A DNA stretch of 64,000 nucleotides, from positions 1 through 64,000 of the forward strand of contig CBFHON010000003.1 of the NCBI GenBank assembly GCA_965657505.1, given 5' to 3'. This stretch comes from TMED109 sp002171375. GTDB lineage: Bacteria; Pseudomonadota; Alphaproteobacteria; TMED109. Below are positions 61,604 to 64,000 of this stretch, piece by piece (the first letter of the stretch is position 1; the number at the start of each line of letters is the position of its first letter). Both the position numbers and the translations under genes were made by a program. The notes below the pieces were generated by a model. It did no database searches. It was not told the DNA's origin and saw only the letters and a list, made by a program, of their open reading frames with translations.

Positions 61604-63811
61604 TTAAGGTGTTTTTCGAATCGCTTTTTTTTCAAAAATTAATGGCGGACATCTGCTGTCATCATAGTATTCAACCTCACAGTCAAGACATTGAAAACAC
61701 TCATTCATGTTAATTTTTCCCGATGGAGCAATTGCTTGTACCGGACACGATTTTTCACATAGGTGACAGGGATTTCCACATTCAGGTCTTCTTGGTATCA
61801 TATCAAAAATATGGAATCTTCCCAAAAAGGCAAGAACTGCCCCTAAAGGGCACATAAATCTACAAAAGAACCTTTCAGTGCTAAGACCTATAAATATAAG
61901 TATCCCCGCATAAATTACATATGGTAAACTTCTATCAAAATATGAAGTTATAGCAGTTTTAAAAGGCTCTATTTCTATAAGACTATAAGACCAATCATTT
62001 CCAATAATAATTGTAACTGCAATTATCATGAGTATTAAATACTTTAGTACCCATAATCTTTCGTTTAACCAAAAAGGTATATTTAATTCAGGAAATTTTA
62101 CTAGTCTTCCAAATTTATAAACTATTTCTTGAAGAGCTCCAAAAGGACATAACCAGCCACAAAAAACTCCTCTACCAAGTAAAATTAAAGAAAAAAGAGT
62201 ATAAATAAAAATTATGCATATTAGTGGCTCAAATAAAAATTGCGTATAACCTTTTCCTTGAACTATAGCTTGAGCATAGGATATTATATTGACTATACTG
62301 AGCTGAGCTTGTGCTATCCAACCAAGCCAAGTTAGAGTAATTGTTAAAAAACCAAATCTAATATAATTATGAATATTTTTATTAGATGTAAGTTTTTTTT
62401 GAAACACTAAAAATAAAGTTAATAGTATTAGAAGAATAAATAGAATTATAATTGAATAATCTTGTCTAGCCCATTCTGACTGCCACCCACTAAGTTTACT
62501 TTCTCTTACTAGACCTAAAAAAGCCGTTTTGATGGGCCTTAAACCTGCATCTTCTAAAGCTACTGGATCTCCAGTAATTAATTGTTTTGGTAGTTCATAG
62601 TTTAACGTAAAGCTACCATTAACAAATTTTTCATTTACCGAAAACTCGAGTGACCATTTTTCAAGAGGATCAAATCCCCATTCTTTAGGAACTCTTAATA
62701 AACCAACTTGCGAAAGATTAGGCTTTTCTTTAATTCTTAACGCTGTAGCTTTTAAAGCTTCATTTTTGGTAAATTTCCATTTTTTATCTTTTTGAACTAA
62801 ACTTATTCTTTTATAGTCGTTTTTTTTCCAAGAATATAAACCAGAACCTAGTACCACTAATAAATTATCTCCTGTAGCTAACTGAGATACATGATATGAG
62901 TACCACTTCCCTCCGAATATATTTTTTCCTACTGAAGCTGGACTTGCTAAACCTGCATATATAGTAGAGAAATTTCTATCTGGGTTTCTTATATAATCTT
63001 CAGTCTCTGGGCTCAGTTCTTTACGAATTTCTTCATTAGTAAAAGATTTACCTACTACACCACCCCAATTAACTAATTCAGACCAATTATAGTCTAAAAA
63101 ACTATCAACATCTAAATAAAAAGGTCCCTCATTTGCACCTAAGCCTGTTTGCCTTAATATTTTTTTAGCTGCAGTAATAATACCATTTGTTGTTAGAGTA
63201 GCACTAATAGTTGCCCCAGTTACACCATCATAACCTCTACCTCCGCCTGTGCCAGAGTTTAAATTCACTCTTCTATTTATATTAGCCCCTTTAAATGTAT
63301 CATGCAGGGCAGTAAGTTTGGTTTGCGGAACACAAGTTGGACAAATCATAGGTTCATGAAGCTCGACTATGACTGAACCAGCTAATCTACCATCAGTTTT
63401 TAATCCAACAATAATATCAAAATGATCTCCTGAATATCCTTTGGCTTTAGTGGTTTCATAAGTAGAAAATAAGAAACCAATTTCTTTTTTAAAGCCTGTT
63501 TTTTTAAGAGAAGCTATCTTTGCATTAGTTTCTTCTTCCGTGGGTTCTCTTGCTTCTACTTGTAAAAACTCTATTCTCCATTTTGCTAAAACTGTTTCAT
63601 CTATTGTTACGTTATCATCTGTTCCATAGACTGGAATATAAGGAGGTGTTCCTGTTGGTGGACCCAATGATTCTGCACTTGGAAAAAGTTTAGCAACAAT
63701 ACCTGGGTTAATTCGACTTTGCAGGGGATCATTCATATCTGCTTTAGAAATAGAAATACTCATAGTTAGTAATAGTAGAAATAATAAAGTTTTAATTATA
63801 TTTTTTATCAA
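61604..63811 (-). CDS. NosR/NirI-like FMN and iron-sulfur membrane protein
   Basis: Predicted inner-membrane electron carrier, 735 aa. Seen: signal or anchor (about 7-24); periplasmic FMN-binding domain (about 124-220) with DGVTGAT at 195-201, the motif in which the last Thr (201) is covalently flavinylated by ApbE; about six transmembrane helices (452-650) with the polyferredoxin-type C-x3-CP motifs at 551-555 and 650-654; and two C-terminal [4Fe-4S] clusters (Cys678-x3-Cys682-x2-Cys685-x3-Cys689 and Cys705-x2-Cys708-x2-Cys711 with Cys721). The layout is that of NosR, but no nos genes are present. The start is TTG, immediately after the upstream stop, with AGGA about ten bases before. Role inferred from the xoxF-like neighbour. 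Confidence 0.83.
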   Translation of the reverse strand: MIKNIIKTLLFLLLLTMSISISKADMNDPLQSRINPGIVAKLFPSAESLGPPTGTPPYIPVYGTDDNVTIDETVLAKWRIEFLQVEAREPTEEETNAKIASLKKTGFKKEIGFLFSTYETTKAKGYSGDHFDIIVGLKTDGRLAGSVIVELHEPMICPTCVPQTKLTALHDTFKGANINRRVNLNSGTGGGRGYDGVTGATISATLTTNGIITAAKKILRQTGLGANEGPFYLDVDSFLDYNWSELVNWGGVVGKSFTNEEIRKELSPETEDYIRNPDRNFSTIYAGLASPASVGKNIFGGKWYSYHVSQLATGDNLLVVLGSGLYSWKKNDYKRISLVQKDKKWKFTKNEALKATALRIKEKPNLSQVGLLRVPKEWGFDPLEKWSLEFSVNEKFVNGSFTLNYELPKQLITGDPVALEDAGLRPIKTAFLGLVRESKLSGWQSEWARQDYSIIILFILLILLTLFLVFQKKLTSNKNIHNYIRFGFLTITLTWLGWIAQAQLSIVNIISYAQAIVQGKGYTQFLFEPLICIIFIYTLFSLILLGRGVFCGWLCPFGALQEIVYKFGRLVKFPELNIPFWLNERLWVLKYLILMIIAVTIIIGNDWSYSLIEIEPFKTAITSYFDRSLPYVIYAGILIFIGLSTERFFCRFMCPLGAVLAFLGRFHIFDMIPRRPECGNPCHLCEKSCPVQAIAPSGKINMNECFQCLDCEVEYYDDSRCPPLIFEKKAIRKTP

Positions 63812-64000
63812 TTAGCTTGTTCCTAAAGCTGGAGAATTATTATTTCTTTTTTTCCGAATAGAGCTTTTATTTTTGTTGGATAAATTTTTATCATTATAAA
63901 CTATTTGACAGGATAAACATAGTATACATTCTTTTTCATTTATAGAGCCATCACTTTTTATTGCTTTTGTAGGACACCTTGGGGCTAATGCTAGACTATC
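63812..64000 (-). CDS. C-terminus of a second NosR/polyferredoxin-like protein (cut by window edge)
   Basis: The last 62 codons of a gene entering from beyond 64000. The readable tail contains RCPTKAIKSDGSINEKEC and CILCLSC, a 4Fe-4S ferredoxin pattern matching the end of the next gene (NMNECFQCLDC), then a basic, Asn/Ser/Lys-rich end (SIRKKRNNNS). The stop TAA is directly followed by the TTG start of the NosR-like gene, so the two are co-translated. Whether the missing part has an FMN domain cannot be seen. Confidence 0.72.
   Translation of the reverse strand, partial: DSLALAPRCPTKAIKSDGSINEKECILCLSCQIVYNDKNLSNKNKSSIRKKRNNNSPALGTS

Noticed and set aside
61604..64000. A nitrous-oxide reduction (nos) cluster
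   Set aside because: The NosR-like layout suggested it, but there is no nosZ, nosD, nosF, nosY or nosL sequence in the window and the neighbour is an xoxF-like gene.
1..64000. CRISPR arrays, tRNA genes, prophage or transposon genes
   Set aside because: Looked for repeated 25-40-base units with spacers, cloverleaf-like GC-rich blocks and transposase or integrase motifs. None was seen.

Overview
The window is a very AT-rich, tightly packed bacterial chromosome segment. It is almost certainly from a free-living, probably marine, alphaproteobacterium with a small genome. The evidence is gene order typical of Alphaproteobacteria: rluD-rpoH; serC-serA-hisZ-purA; ruvCAB-ybgC-tolQRAB-pal-cpoB-tilS-ftsH-folP-glmM; zapA-6S RNA-ygfA; tkt-gap-pgk-fba-thiE; and efp-suhB-motA-like-ompA-like. 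Spacers are tiny and several convergent genes abut or overlap. The lineage is an inference. AT-rich marine groups such as AEGEAN-169/HIMB59 are candidates, but nothing in the sequence fixes this. No tRNA, rRNA, insertion sequence, phage gene or CRISPR array was recognised. No gene-free stretch exceeds 300 bases; the longest is 61354-61603, the control region of the xoxF-like gene.

Layout. 1-3504: a PLP aminotransferase, an AhpD-like protein, an esterase, and a JAMM-type peptidase with a small membrane protein. 3553-5485: rluD and rpoH. 5478-10824 (minus): serC-serA-hisZ-purA behind its own promoter; serA holds a 99-base N gap. 10907-25759 (minus): thiD, glmM, folP, ftsH, tilS, the Tol-Pal envelope system, ybgC, the ruvCAB resolvasome and yebC. 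25825-27928 (minus): ymdB-like, ygfA, 6S RNA, zapA and a small coiled-coil gene. 28112-33872 (plus): transketolase and lower-glycolysis genes with thiE. 33963-37741 (plus): efp, suhB and a MotA/OmpA-type proton-channel pair. 37746-43174 (minus): an FAD oxidoreductase and an RND pump with its adaptor. 43266-45153 (plus): xseB-ispA-tlyA, without dxs. 45154-49349: an AhpD-like protein, aroC, fabI, pdxH, a MaoC protein and msrB. 49352-53232 (minus): a fatty-acid oxidation operon (acyl-CoA dehydrogenase, thiolase, and an unusual FadJ relative lacking its NAD-binding domain). 53288-55873 (minus): pepN.

55956-64000 is the most distinctive part. A secreted HEAT-repeat protein and a secreted von Willebrand-type (DUF1194) protein run into an alcohol-oxidation locus on the other strand. 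That locus has a cytochrome c (XoxG-like), a periplasmic binding protein (XoxJ-like) and a PQQ dehydrogenase with the lanthanide-type ligand set (XoxF-like). Upstream of it are two tandem NosR/NirI-like flavin and iron-sulfur membrane proteins, the second cut by the window edge. The dehydrogenase gene is visibly richer in GC than its neighbours and has its own repeats, promoter candidate and perfect terminator hairpin, suggesting very high expression. No nitrous-oxide reductase genes are nearby, so the NosR-like pair probably serves periplasmic electron flow linked to the dehydrogenase. That link is inferred from neighbourhood alone.
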